Below, one piece after another: positions 11,701 through 19,884 of a stretch of 60,010 bases of DNA (positions within the stretch are counted from its first letter, which is position 1; every line of letters begins with the position of its first letter). The notes beneath the pieces were generated by a model, which saw only the letters and a list, made by a program, of their open reading frames with translations, did no database searches and had not been told where the DNA came from. Origin of the DNA: Bryobacterales bacterium (GTDB lineage Bacteria > Acidobacteriota > Terriglobia > Bryobacterales > Bryobacteraceae); contig PLRS01000009.1 of the NCBI GenBank assembly GCA_003164035.1, positions 15,377 to 75,386 on the forward strand, in the 5' to 3' direction. A program made the translations under genes and the position numbers.

Positions 11701-12013
11701 CGTGGCGCAATCGGGCGCGCTCGCCAACGGCGGCCGGAACACCTTCCCGCTGCATCCGACCAATAACATCGATATGTCCGTGAAGAAGCGGTTTGCATTA
11801 GGCGAAACGCGCTCCTTCGACATCGGCGTTCAGCTCTACAACGCTCTCAATCACGCGCAGTTCACTGGCAGTCACGTGAGCGACGTAGGTTCATACGAGC
11901 AAATCAGCAGCCGTCAGGATCTGGTTCCGAGCAGTCCCGAGTTCGGCCGCTTCGACCAGTTCTATACCAGCAACTCGCGCACGCTGCAGTTGGCGGCTCA
12001 CTTTACCTTCTAA
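8720..12013 (+). CDS. TonB-dependent receptor with carboxypeptidase-regulatory-like N-terminal domain
   Basis: An outer-membrane receptor of about 1097 residues, Oar-like, of the type abundant in Acidobacteriota. I place the start at GTG 8720 because AGGAG lies nine bases upstream and the product then opens with a clean signal peptide (MKSRFFPICVPVCLLALAA..GQLFGQ). The longer frame would need a TTG at 8684 with no ribosome-binding site. A carboxypeptidase-regulatory-like beta sandwich follows (about residues 27-115: GVISDRSGGAIPAATV), then a plug (FNLDGVSNVNHYTTG) and a long beta-barrel ending LQLAAHFTF, with the terminal Phe needed for BAM-dependent insertion. It probably imports oligosaccharides or other large substrates; the ligand is not predictable. 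A strong terminator follows, so it is likely monocistronic. Confidence 0.92.
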   Translation: MKSRFFPICVPVCLLALAAGQLFGQAISGDVTGVISDRSGGAIPAATVIAQNDATGVKTTTSTNAEGVYRLSNLPVGDYVITASAKGFTTASVNKFRVQLSTVVTGNITLDVGTTATSVEVSAAAAAIDTTTAQLQTTFEARQTLDLPGAANSNGAGIWNLSLIGAGVASQGGVGQGTGPAIAGQRPEDNTFNLDGVSNVNHYTTGPLVYTSNEAVAEVSLLQNQFSPEFGGASGGIFNAVVKSGGNSIHGSVYEYLQNRNLNAVDALDWTQGLTSLPRYDNNRLGAYIGGPIKRDKLFYFGNFEYNPIGQSAVPGAPLWAPTSAGMSQLASIPGVAKNNLSWFQKWVPAAATNDEGTINVGGQAVPIGSLSFASPTYSNSYNAVVAIDYSISDKDQVRGRWIYNKYNGLDTAAALSAFYEPAPNDNYLYSVSEFHTFTPTLQNEFRASFSRNFNSIQVGSQTFPGMSVIPNLTIDELNSLQIGPDPNTPSGSIQNLFQIQENATKIVGKHTIKMGYHFTDVILTNYFIQRVRGDYEYSTLQQYLFDLTPDVLGERSAGPTSYPCGFLENEAFFNDDYRIRSNFTINLGLRYEYVTIPVVSRYQMYSAPANVPGGITFNEPQPSADEWSPRIGFAYSPGRAGAWSIRGGFSRAFDPTYANLSSNAAPPYFQQTNDVNLSSNAPGFLAGGGLPGTPVALPTSPAAALGLVSSYTFGGKRPYGLSWNMGVQRVFHHDYTFEARYVGTKGVHLWNQSRLNIDSLVSPTNYIPTFFSMPSPSTFASLTKTLAQVKSYIVPGGTADQPYNSLATLGSDAAIVAYAPQAYSSYNGMALQLTRRFTNNFQYVAAYTWSHMLDDGTATNFSTYLTPRRAQDFQDLRADWASSALDHRQRFTFTPIYDWKAFKNSSWFLKNLVSNWTLSGTYTYEAPEFATVQSNVDSNLNNDSAGDRAIINPAGSSDIGTGVTGYNAQGQAVASGSGTIVAYVANNSNARYIVAQSGALANGGRNTFPLHPTNNIDMSVKKRFALGETRSFDIGVQLYNALNHAQFTGSHVSDVGSYEQISSRQDLVPSSPEFGRFDQFYTSNSRTLQLAAHFTF

Positions 12014-12034
12014 CCGCGGCGCAACTTTACCGCA

Positions 12035-12075
12035 AACGGCGGCGGGACCCGGTAGCGGGTTCCGCCGTTTTTTTT
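12035..12075 (+). terminator. Rho-independent terminator of the TonB receptor gene
   Basis: AACGGCGG(CG)GGACCC, a short loop, then GGGTTCCGCCGTT runs straight into eight T residues. It begins 22 bases after the receptor stop codon. Confidence 0.9.
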
Positions 12076-12130
12076 GTTCATTCACCTGAACAGGATCTTC
12101 CCCCTGTGGAGCGGCCACTCGTGGCTGCCA

Positions 12131-12150
12131 CGTCCCGACTCGTCGGGACG
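12131..12150. repeat. Perfect 8-bp hairpin CGTCCCGA-ctcg-TCGGGACG
   Basis: An isolated perfect palindrome in the leader of the YihY gene. It has no U-tract and therefore is not a terminator. It may be a small dispersed palindromic element. Confidence 0.5.
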
Positions 12151-12206
12151 CGCTCTCCCGGTGGCGCGGCAACGCGCTGGGATGGGTCACGGCATGGCAG
12201 GCAAAA

Positions 12207-13097
12207 GTGTCGGCACGAATGCCCGCTCCACGTTTGGAGCTACCCTGGAAGTTGAACTTCCAGCGTCTCGAAGAATACCGCCCGTGGTGGGCTCGCATCC
12301 GGCCCACCGTGCACTACCTGCTCGAAATCGAGGCGCACGTGTTTGCCTTGGCCATTGGCGCCAGCGTCCTGCTGTCGTTCTTTCCGTTCCTGATGGTGAT
12401 GCTCGCCATCTTCCGCGACGCGCTCCATTGGAATGGCGCGGTGGGCGCGATTTACCTGGCAGTGCGCGACGTCTTCCCCGGCAACTCGGGCGCCGTGGTG
12501 GTCCAGAACCTGCAGCCATGGATGGTGCCGCATCTGAACTGGACTTCCATGTTCCTGCTGCTGGTCACTTCCAACGGCATTTTCGAGCCGCTGGAAGTGG
12601 CTCTCAATCGCACCTGGGGCGTCACCCAAAACCGCAGCTATTGGAAAAACCAGGTGGTCAGCCTGGGCATGGTGTTCGCCTGCGGGGCGATCGTGTTGCT
12701 GTCGCTCAGCTTGTCCGCGCTGAGCGCCGAGTGGGCTACCTCGTGGCTTGGCCATGGGACCCTTGCCGCCTGGCTCACCATGCTGTTGACCAAGCTGGCG
12801 GCGGTGCCGCTCACCGTTCTGGGGTTGTTCCTGATTTACTGGCTTCTTCCCAATCGCAAGATCGACGCCGCCCGCGTCGCTCCCGTGGCGATCTGGGTCG
12901 GGGTGGTGCTGGAAGGGCTGAAGTATGTGAACATGGTGACGCGCTCTTTGATCGCTTCAAAGCTCGACAGGGAATATCACATGTTCCAATACTCCGTGAC
13001 GATTCTGCTGGGAAGTTTCGTGGCCGCCATGGTCGTGCTGGCCGGCGCGGAATGGACTGCCCGCCGCGACCGGGTAGACCCATTAGCGAAGGAGTAA
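12207..13097 (+). CDS. YihY/BrkB family inner-membrane protein
   Basis: A 296-residue integral membrane protein of the YihY (UPF0761, formerly annotated RNase BN) family. The family hallmarks are an N-terminal cytoplasmic helix, then about six transmembrane segments beginning HVFALAIGASVLLSFFPFLMVMLAIF, and FLLLVTSNGIFEPLEVALNRTWG. The function of the family is unknown; the RNase BN assignment was an error in the literature. GTG 12207 is used, with ATG 12219 as an alternative. The next small gene starts six bases after the stop behind AAGGAG, so the two are probably one transcript. Confidence 0.88.
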   Translation: MSARMPAPRLELPWKLNFQRLEEYRPWWARIRPTVHYLLEIEAHVFALAIGASVLLSFFPFLMVMLAIFRDALHWNGAVGAIYLAVRDVFPGNSGAVVVQNLQPWMVPHLNWTSMFLLLVTSNGIFEPLEVALNRTWGVTQNRSYWKNQVVSLGMVFACGAIVLLSLSLSALSAEWATSWLGHGTLAAWLTMLLTKLAAVPLTVLGLFLIYWLLPNRKIDAARVAPVAIWVGVVLEGLKYVNMVTRSLIASKLDREYHMFQYSVTILLGSFVAAMVVLAGAEWTARRDRVDPLAKE

Positions 13098-13102
13098 TCG
13101 CC

Positions 13103-13267
13103 ATGACGGATTGGAAAGCTCTGGCTCAGGCCGCCGGTTTGGCGGGCGAACGCGTTACCGGGCCGCTTGAAACCATCGAAGCCGTTTTTCGTCCGTTGAC
13201 GGAAAACCTCCCGCCGGAACTGGAACCCGCCTGCACATTCGATCCGGAGGAGACCGCAGGTGGCTAG
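13103..13267 (+). CDS. Small conserved-looking hypothetical protein (54 residues)
   Basis: It starts with ATG preceded by AAGGAG, six bases after the YihY stop. The product MTDWKALAQAAGLAGERVTG and onwards is acidic and Pro/Glu-rich, with no membrane segment. It lies just before an amidase, with a hairpin repeat in between. Its size and position recall small helper proteins such as GatC, but I see no GatC signature. The strong ribosome-binding site is the main support for it being real. Confidence 0.65.
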   Translation: MTDWKALAQAAGLAGERVTGPLETIEAVFRPLTENLPPELEPACTFDPEETAGG

Positions 13268-13268
13268 C

Positions 13269-13382
13269 CGATCCAGGGGTTTCGCGGTTCGGGCGCGGAA
13301 ACCGCTCCCTAACGGTCGCGCCTCGGTTATGGGCACCGCGCGTTTGCAGTTATTTACCGAGCCGCGACCGTCAGGGAGCGGT
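13269..13382. repeat. Long-hairpin dispersed repeat, copy 1
   Basis: A 27-base arm (13301-13327, beginning ACCGCTCCCTAACGG) is mirrored at 13356-13382 with two mismatches, separated by a 28-base loop. A roughly 30-base leader (cgatccaggggtttcgcggtt) precedes the left arm. The same leader and arms recur at 14840-14957, so this is a mobile or REP-like element rather than a gene-specific terminator. It inserts between the small ORF and the amidase. Confidence 0.85.
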
Positions 13383-13432
13383 CGACTAGGACGGACCTCC
13401 CCAAGATCGGATAAGCACCAGGAGCCCGTCAC

Positions 13433-14827
13433 GTGACCATCCTCGGAGCTTCCCGCTCCCTCCGCGCCCATTCGGCGACCTCCGTCGATCTGGCCACGGC
13501 CGCGCTTGCACGCATCGAGCGGCTGGACCCGTCGCTGCGGGCGTTCCTCACCCTTACCGCCGACCGCGCCCTGGCCGATGCCCGCCGCGCCGATGCCGAA
13601 TTGGCCGCCGGCCGCGACCGTGGGCCGCTGCATGGAATCCCGATCGCCGTAAAAGATCTGTTCGCCATCGCCGGAGTGCCCAACACCGCCGGCTCGCTGG
13701 TGTATCGGAATCGGGTGCCGGCTTTCGACTGCGCCGTGGTGGAACGGCTCATCCAGGCCGGCGCGGTAATGCTAGGTACGCTCAACATGCATGAGCTGGC
13801 CTACGGCATTACTTCCGCCAACCCGCATTTTGGCGCCGTGCGCAATCCCTGGAATCCGGATCGCAGCCCCGGCGGATCGAGCGGCGGCTCGGGCGCGGCG
13901 GTGGCGGCCGGTTTGGTTTTCGCCGCCATGGGCAGCGACACGGGCGGCTCCATCCGCATCCCGGCATCCTTCTGCGGCACGGTCGGATTGAAGCCCACCT
14001 ACGGCCGCGTCAGCCGCTACGGCGTGCTGCCGCTGGGGCACACGCTGGACCATATGGGACCGCTCGCGCGCACGGTACGCGACGCCGCGATCATGGTGAA
14101 CGCCATCGCCGGATTCGATGCGCGCGACCCGGCTTCCTCGCGCCGGCCGGCGGAGGATTTCATCCCACCCGAAGGCTCGAGCATTCGCGGCCTGCGCATC
14201 GGTTTTGCCGAGAGCTTCTTCTTCGAGCGCATCGAGCCCGGCGTGGATTCCGCGGTGCGCGCCGCCATGGCCCGCGCCGAAGCGTTGGGGGCGCAAATGA
14301 GGCCGGTGCGCGTCCCCGACCCGGCTGCCATCAACGCGGTTGGCCAGATTATTCTTCTTTCCGAAGCCGCGGCCGTGCTCGAACCCTACCGCAAGCGGCG
14401 CGAGCTGTTTGGCGCCGACGTGCTGGCGCTGCTCGATCAGGGCAGCCTGGTCCCCGCCACCGATTACATACAGGCACAGCGCATCCGCCGCTTTATGCAG
14501 CGGAGCTTCGCCAAGGTCTGGGGCGAAGTGGACTGTCTGATCACGCCAACTACCGCCATCACCGCTCCGCCGATCGGCCAGGCCACCGTAACCGTCGGCG
14601 GCGGCGACGAGCCCGTTCGTCCCGCGGCCACCAGAATGTCGCGCCCCTTCAATGTTCTCGGCTTGCCGGCCTTGTCGATTCCCTGCGGCCTCGATGCCAG
14701 TGGTCTGCCGGTCGGCCTGCAGATCGCCGGCCCTCCATTTGAAGAAGCCCGCCTGCTCCGGGTTGGAGCCGCGCTGGAGGATTCCGGGATCAAGCTTTCA
14801 AACACACCGGCGCAGGCTGACCGGTGA
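13433..14827 (+). CDS. Amidase signature family protein (GatA-like)
   Basis: A 464-residue amide hydrolase with the Ser-cisSer-Lys triad: K74 in IAVKDLFAIAG, the cis-Ser in SPGGSSGGSG (149/150) and the nucleophile S173 in SDTGGSIRIPAS. The whole signature block (about 145-180) is intact. GTG 13433 is preceded by AGGAG. GatA subunits of the tRNA amidotransferase look similar, but no gatB is adjacent and the C-terminus is generic. I therefore call a general amidase and leave GatA as an alternative. It sits between two copies of the same hairpin repeat. Confidence 0.9.
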   Translation: MTILGASRSLRAHSATSVDLATAALARIERLDPSLRAFLTLTADRALADARRADAELAAGRDRGPLHGIPIAVKDLFAIAGVPNTAGSLVYRNRVPAFDCAVVERLIQAGAVMLGTLNMHELAYGITSANPHFGAVRNPWNPDRSPGGSSGGSGAAVAAGLVFAAMGSDTGGSIRIPASFCGTVGLKPTYGRVSRYGVLPLGHTLDHMGPLARTVRDAAIMVNAIAGFDARDPASSRRPAEDFIPPEGSSIRGLRIGFAESFFFERIEPGVDSAVRAAMARAEALGAQMRPVRVPDPAAINAVGQIILLSEAAAVLEPYRKRRELFGADVLALLDQGSLVPATDYIQAQRIRRFMQRSFAKVWGEVDCLITPTTAITAPPIGQATVTVGGGDEPVRPAATRMSRPFNVLGLPALSIPCGLDASGLPVGLQIAGPPFEEARLLRVGAALEDSGIKLSNTPAQADR

Positions 14828-14839
14828 TGGGGTGCGCAA

Positions 14840-14957
14840 CCGATCCGGGGACTTCGCGGTTTAGGTGCGGAAACCGCTCCCTCGTCGCGGTCGCGGCTCG
14901 GCTATGTGCGCCGCGTGTTTGCTGTCCCTTACCGAGCCGCGACCGCGAGGGAGCGGT
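14840..14957. repeat. Long-hairpin dispersed repeat, copy 2
   Basis: The same element as at 13269-13382: leader cgatccggggacttcgcggtt, left arm 14873-14900 and right arm 14931-14957, with a loop of about 30 bases. The arms pair apart from a three-base insertion in the left arm. It starts 12 bases after the amidase stop. Confidence 0.85.
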
Positions 14958-15063
14958 TGATGGGGACTGTCTCTTCCAGATTGGCTAGTTAAGCGCCCCG
15001 CTGACCGCTGAAAGCTTGCCAGCCGTGTTGTATCCTGGAGGAAAATCGGTAAGGTAGGCCATT

Positions 15064-17541
15064 GTGCGGCTGGGACGGCGCGAACTCGCAGTAGTGTGGC
15101 TCGCGCTCCTGTGCGGCGGGCTGCTGGATGCCCAGATGAACCTGGGCGGGCGGGTGATCGACGAAACCGGCACCGGGATTGCCGGCGTGGCCGTGGAGTT
15201 TCGCGGGGCATCCGCCAGCAGTGCCACATCCACGGACTCGGCCGGGAATTTCCGGCTGACGCTGCCTGCCGCGGGCGAATACGAAATCCGCGCCGTACGG
15301 CAGGGGTTCTATGTATTCCATGAAGCCGGCCGGCTGCTGGACGCGGACACCGAACACATCACCATCGTGTTGAACCATCAGCAGGAGTTCTCCGAGCGCG
15401 TGGACGTGAATGCTTCGCCGCCGGTGGTGGATCCCGTTCAGCCCGCCGACCGGCGGGAAGTAGACAATACCGAGATGTTGAACGTCCCCTACGCGGCCCC
15501 GGAGGACTATCGCAACGCCCTGCAACTGTTCGACGGGGTGGTGCAGGATAACGGCGGCCGCTACCACCTGAACGGCGGCGATTCCAACCAGGTGAACTAC
15601 ACCCTCGACGGTTTCAACATTTCCAATCCGGTGACCGGGCAACTGGATGCGCGAATGAATATCGATAGCGTGGAATCGATTGCGGTGGAGAGCAGCCGGT
15701 TCAGCGCGGAAAACGGCCGCGGTTCGGCCGGTACGCTGGCACTGACCAGCCGCATGGGCGACGACCACTGGCGGTTTTCCGCCGTGAATTTCTTCCCCGG
15801 CGTTTCCACCGAGGGCGGGCTCCACATCAATGAGTGGACTCCGCGAGTGCAAGTTTCCGGCCCTATCAGGAAAGGCCGGGCGTGGTTCCACAACGGCATG
15901 GACGCGTTCTACCTGGTGGACCTGGTGCATGGGCTGCCGTCCGGCCAGAACCGCACCCATGGGCTGGCGGTAACCGACTTGACCCGGGTGCGGATCGACC
16001 TCGCGCGCGGCAATATTCTGACCGCCGGCCTGCTGGCCGATCTGGGCGAGACTTCGCGCCTGGGCTTGAGCTTCGTGAACCCGGCCGAAACCACCACCAA
16101 TATGAGGCAGGGGTTATTTGTCGGCAGCGTTCGCGATCAGCAGTATTTCGCGGGAGGGGCGCTGGTGGAATTCGGATTCGCCGATACGCGCGGCCTCGCC
16201 CGCTATCTTCCGCAGGGCGACCAGCTCTACCAACTGACGCCTCTCGGCACGGCCGGCAATTACTATATTTCCACCGACCAGCACTTCTACCGCCAGCAGG
16301 GGCTCGCCACTCTGTTTCTGCCGGCGTATCGCTGGCACGGAACGCACCGGCTGAAAGCGGGGCTCGATTTCGAACGCGAGTCGTTCCATCAGTGGACGGT
16401 GTTCAACCCTTACGAAGTGCTGAACGCCGACCAGACGTTGGCCCGTTACGTCACTTTCGTGGGCGGCCCTTTTCAGACCGGCAATAATTTCGAAGGCGGG
16501 CAATACCTGGAAGATCACTGGAGCCCGCGCGACGGCCTGACGATCGAAGCTGGCGTGCGGGCCGAATGGAACGAGATTGTGCGGGAGCTCGAAACCGCGC
16601 CGCGCCTGGCGGCATCCTGGGCGCCGCTAGCGCTGGGCGGGACCAAGCTCTCGGCCGGTTGGGGCTTCTATTACGACCCGATCTATCTGGGCGTCGTCAC
16701 CACCCCGCCGGGACAGGCCAGCCTGGCTACTTTTTATAATCCCGACGGTAGTGTGTCGGGCCCGGTGGAAACCCAATTTGCCGTAAACCGGAACGCCCTC
16801 AAGACGCCCTATTACCGGGTGGCGAGCATGGCGGCCGAGCGCAAGCTTTCGGCCAGTTTTACCGGCCGCGTCGAGTTCATGAACCGGACCGGCGACCACG
16901 GATTCTCGTTTGTGCCGCCGACGCCGTCGCCGAACGATCTGTTCCTGAACGGCGCTACGTTCAACCTGGGCAATTCCCGCCAGGACCGCTACGACGCGGT
17001 TACCTGGAGCGTGAAGCGTTCTTTCTCCGGCAAGTTCGAATGGTCGGCGGGGTACACGCGCTCCTCGGCGCGTACCAACGAGGCGGTGACCTATAGCTTG
17101 GCGAACCCCATCTTCGCGCCGCAGATGCCGGGGCCGCTTGGGTGGGATGCGCCCAACCGAATCCACGCGTGGGGATGGGCGCCGCTGCCCAAAGGCCGGC
17201 TGCCGCGGCGCCTGCAGTTTCTGATCGGCGATACCTCGGCCGCTTACCTGGTGGAGTACCGCACCGGGCTGCCGTTCAGCGCCGTCACTCAGGAAGGTTT
17301 CGTGAATGGGCCGGTGAACTCCCTTCGCCTGCCCGGTTACTTCGACGTCAATCTCCATTTCGAACGCAAATTTCATGCCATGCATTATTTGTGGGCCTGG
17401 CGCGTCGGCATGGACAACCTCACCAACCACCTGAATGCCAACACGGTCAACAACGTGGTCGGTACCCCCGAGTATCTGAGCTATGGCCGCGGGCAGGCGA
17501 GGGCCCTGGCTGTGCGTTTGCGGCTGCTGGGCAGGAAATAG
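15064..17541 (+). CDS. TonB-dependent receptor with carboxypeptidase-regulatory-like domain (short form)
   Basis: An 825-residue outer-membrane receptor. It has a signal peptide ending LLCGGLLDA, a carboxypeptidase-regulatory-like domain (about 25-115: GGRVIDETGTGIAGVAVEF), a plug with VNYTLDGFNISNP, and a beta-barrel. It is about 270 residues shorter than the receptor at 8720 and ends in ALAVRLRLLGRK rather than an aromatic residue, so barrel insertion may depend on an internal signal. GTG 15064 is taken as the start. The next gene begins eight bases after the stop, suggesting an operon. The substrate is unknown. Confidence 0.88.
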   Translation: MRLGRRELAVVWLALLCGGLLDAQMNLGGRVIDETGTGIAGVAVEFRGASASSATSTDSAGNFRLTLPAAGEYEIRAVRQGFYVFHEAGRLLDADTEHITIVLNHQQEFSERVDVNASPPVVDPVQPADRREVDNTEMLNVPYAAPEDYRNALQLFDGVVQDNGGRYHLNGGDSNQVNYTLDGFNISNPVTGQLDARMNIDSVESIAVESSRFSAENGRGSAGTLALTSRMGDDHWRFSAVNFFPGVSTEGGLHINEWTPRVQVSGPIRKGRAWFHNGMDAFYLVDLVHGLPSGQNRTHGLAVTDLTRVRIDLARGNILTAGLLADLGETSRLGLSFVNPAETTTNMRQGLFVGSVRDQQYFAGGALVEFGFADTRGLARYLPQGDQLYQLTPLGTAGNYYISTDQHFYRQQGLATLFLPAYRWHGTHRLKAGLDFERESFHQWTVFNPYEVLNADQTLARYVTFVGGPFQTGNNFEGGQYLEDHWSPRDGLTIEAGVRAEWNEIVRELETAPRLAASWAPLALGGTKLSAGWGFYYDPIYLGVVTTPPGQASLATFYNPDGSVSGPVETQFAVNRNALKTPYYRVASMAAERKLSASFTGRVEFMNRTGDHGFSFVPPTPSPNDLFLNGATFNLGNSRQDRYDAVTWSVKRSFSGKFEWSAGYTRSSARTNEAVTYSLANPIFAPQMPGPLGWDAPNRIHAWGWAPLPKGRLPRRLQFLIGDTSAAYLVEYRTGLPFSAVTQEGFVNGPVNSLRLPGYFDVNLHFERKFHAMHYLWAWRVGMDNLTNHLNANTVNNVVGTPEYLSYGRGQARALAVRLRLLGRK

Positions 17542-17549
17542 GCGCGGCG

Positions 17550-18026
17550 ATGATCTCTCCGCCCATTCCACCGTCTCTCACCGGGCTGGGCGCCCGGCCG
17601 TTCTCGTTCTATCCGGCGATCGGCAATATCCGCCACAATCAGTGGATCTACCGGCGCGCGAGCTGGTCGGAGATTCTGGTGGTCAATTGTCGCACCGGCG
17701 AGGAGATCTGGGTGCCGCGGCAATTCGTGGGAGAGATTTCCGCCGTAAACGACCCGGTGGTGATCCTGGGCCTGACGCGCGAGCTCGAATACCGGGACGG
17801 CGCGGTGACCCCTGTCGAGCGCCGCGTGATTGAAATGCCGGTAGCGGTGGGCGGAAATCGCGGGCTGGCGGCGGTGCCGCCGGCGGATCGCAAGCGCTCG
17901 CGCCCGGCTCCGGTGATTGGCATCCGGCTGGAATCCCCGCGCCGGCGTTGGCTGAAGTGGCTGGGTGGCGCGCTGGCTTTTGCCATTCTGATCTACGTGC
18001 TGCTGGCCAACGCCCTGCGGCGATGA
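17550..18026 (+). CDS. Hypothetical protein with C-terminal membrane anchor
   Basis: A 158-residue protein. The N-terminal part (FSFYPAIGNIRHNQWIYRRASWSEILVVN..TGEEIWVPRQFVGEIS) is beta-rich. A basic, Pro-rich linker follows, and the tail GGALAFAILIYVLLANALRR is a single hydrophobic anchor. It lies eight bases after a TonB receptor gene and is probably co-expressed with it, but I do not recognise the family. Confidence 0.75.
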   Translation: MISPPIPPSLTGLGARPFSFYPAIGNIRHNQWIYRRASWSEILVVNCRTGEEIWVPRQFVGEISAVNDPVVILGLTRELEYRDGAVTPVERRVIEMPVAVGGNRGLAAVPPADRKRSRPAPVIGIRLESPRRRWLKWLGGALAFAILIYVLLANALRR

Positions 18027-18281
18027 CCTCAAAGTTGCACAAAAATGCACAAATCCGGCCCGCGTCCAACCCCAACGTGGCGCACGCACTCCTGGCCGCG
18101 TCGAGAGTTAGACTAGACTCCGAACTCTCCAGGAAGCTCTGCGCAACCCATTGTAAACAAAGAGTCGGGTGACGCGAGGTTCCTGACGCCAGAGACGATC
18201 CCGCCAGGGACCGTCCCCCGCTCCTGATGTCATGTCACCTCGGCATTTTGAGCGGCCAAGGGAAAATGACCTGACCCAGCG

Positions 18282-18371
18282 GTGGGACAGACGATCGTTT
18301 TTTGTCGTCTGTCAGGCTGTTAGGGCCTGGCGAGGGGCCGACAGACCACGAAAAACGATGGTCTGTCCCAC
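18282..18371. repeat. Long hairpin element A (32-bp arms)
   Basis: Left arm 18282-18313 (starts GTGGGACAGACGATCG) and right arm 18340-18371 (ends ATGGTCTGTCCCAC) are inverted copies with a few mismatches around a 26-base loop. The arm sequence differs from the 13.3/14.9-kb repeat but the architecture is the same. Confidence 0.85.
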
Positions 18372-18426
18372 CCGCTCGCCGCCGAAACTGGCTCAACGCA
18401 AATTCCACGACATCGGGAGTTCGGAG

Positions 18427-18519
18427 GCTGATAAAGGTTTGCTCCATTTCGCGGCCTCCGGCTCTCGCCCTATCCCCCAGCACCGCTAGGCCGCGAAACG
18501 GAGCAAACCGTTATCAGCC
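18427..18519. repeat. Long hairpin element B (32-bp arms)
   Basis: Left arm 18427-18458 (GGCTGATAAAGGTTTGCTCC...) and right arm 18488-18519 are inverted copies with two mismatches around a 29-base loop. It lies 55 bases after element A. Confidence 0.88.
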
Positions 18520-19010
18520 ACAGATTTTGATAACATTTTTTACTCCCGCCGTTTCATTCCGTTACAGCCAATTCGCCGCATGAACGCATCCCGCTTTTCC
18601 CCGTCTACAGGTTATTGTACGGTCGTAAGTTGGCCACTATGATCGATGCCGGACTTTCCGCTCGACAATTCGAGGTTATCGGCGCCCGGTCAGCCGGCGC
18701 TCCGCGCAGCCCCCTTCTATCCCTACTTCTGCGCGCCCTTAATGAATTCTCGGGCCGGAACGTTCCGATTCGGGGAGGGCCAACATGAACCCCTCGCGGG
18801 GCCGTGCGGCTCGTCGGCTCCGGCAAATAGTGGCGGACGGATAGCGCACGGCGGGCCGGCGCCAATTCACAGTTTCTTAGAGTTTCCGCGCGCGTTGGCC
18901 TACGCCTGCGCGGGAACGGGACCGCGCTCTTCCTCCTTTCAGCGCGGTCCCGTAAGCCTCATCTGACAGGGGAAACCACGCAAGCACCGCCGAAACGGTA
19001 CTCGCTTTGT

Positions 19011-19682
19011 TTGTTTCTCGATTTAGGTCTTTTCCCGAAAAAGGGGAAGCGGTCAAAGCCGTATGTCACGCCGGAGCAGTTCGCGGGGTTGCTCGCCATG
19101 ATCCAGGAACCCTACGCAACCATGGTTTACGTTGCGGTCTACACAGGGTTGCGGGCAAGTGAACTGGTGGGGCTTCGCTGGCGGAACGTCCATGAGGATT
19201 CGATCACGGTAGATGAGCGGTGCTGCCGTGGCGATTGGGGCGCGCCGAAGAGTGAAGCGAGTAACGCGACTGTCGCGGTGAATGCGGCGGTGATTGAGCG
19301 GATTCAAGCCCTGAAATCGCTCGTAGTGGAAGTGAAGGCGGGTTGTGCGGTGCGGAAGTATACGGCCGTGAAATCCGCCGGCCCTGACGATCTGGTGTTT
19401 CAGTCGCTCTCCAAAGGGGCACCGATGAGGGATAACAACATCCTCGTTCGGCACATCAAGCCCGCGGCGAAGCCGTTGGGAATCCCTTGGGTGAACTGGC
19501 AGGTTTTAAGGCGTTCGTTCGCTACCTGGCTGAAATTGTCGGGAGCGGACGTAAAGGACGCGCAAGCTCTGATGCGGCACTCTCGGGCAAGCACCACGCT
19601 CGACATCTATCAACAGCACGTGCCAGAGTCACAGCGGCGCGCGGTTGACAAGCTGACTCTGCTTTCTCCGCTGGTGAATTAA
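19011..19682 (+). pseudogene. Tyrosine recombinase, N-terminally truncated (catalytic domain only)
   Basis: The 223 residues cover the catalytic domain of a phage/island integrase: R48 in TGLRASELVGLRW, K80 (GAPKSEAS), the RR pair 167-168 in NWQVLRRSFATWL, H190 in LMRHSRASTTLDIY and the nucleophile Y200. The N-terminal SAM-like core-binding domain, usually 100-180 residues, is absent. The frame runs upstream through unrelated sequence with no start signal, so the gene is probably a remnant. It ends about 135 bases before a 3' half of tRNA-Phe, the usual kind of target for such enzymes. Confidence 0.8.
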
Positions 19683-19817
19683 TGAATACACCTACCACAA
19701 GTGTTACCGAGTGATTGGTTCCGATTCTGGTTCCAATTGGTTCCAATAAATCGGGGTTTTTGAGGGTTTCTGAGTGACTAAGACAAGTGGAATCAGGAAC
19801 ATAACCGCGGTAGACGT

Positions 19818-19867
19818 AGGCCCTGAAAAGGCTGGCGTCGGCGGTTCGATTCCGTCCCTCGCCACCA
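19818..19867 (+). other. Attachment-site-like 3' half of tRNA-Phe (GAA)
   Basis: The sequence folds as anticodon stem AGGCC, loop CTGAAAA (anticodon GAA), stem GGCTG, variable loop GCGTC, T-arm GGCGG-TTCGATT-CCGTC, acceptor strand CCTCGCC, discriminator A and CCA. The 5' half (acceptor strand, most of the D-arm) is missing; faint similarity may reach CGGTAGA at 19808. A tRNA 3' half beside integrase remnants is the normal footprint of a site-specific integrative element. Confidence 0.8.
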
Positions 19868-19884
19868 CACTAAGTTATTTGAAA

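Larger units (their letters stand above)
18027..19010. other. Gene-poor stretch with two long hairpins
   Basis: No convincing gene in about 980 bases. It contains the hairpin elements at 18282-18371 and 18427-18519, then GC-rich sequence leading into an N-terminally truncated integrase. This is probably a scarred insertion region. Confidence 0.6.

Noticed and set aside
18605-18865. Minus-strand 86-codon frame in the gene-poor stretch
   Set aside because: Arg/Pro-rich with no recognisable domain or start signal, as expected for random GC-rich sequence.
19818-19867. 3' end of a tmRNA instead of tRNA-Phe
   Set aside because: The seven-base loop CTGAAAA with paired flanks and a five-base variable loop fits tRNA-Phe exactly, while tmRNA lacks an anticodon arm there.
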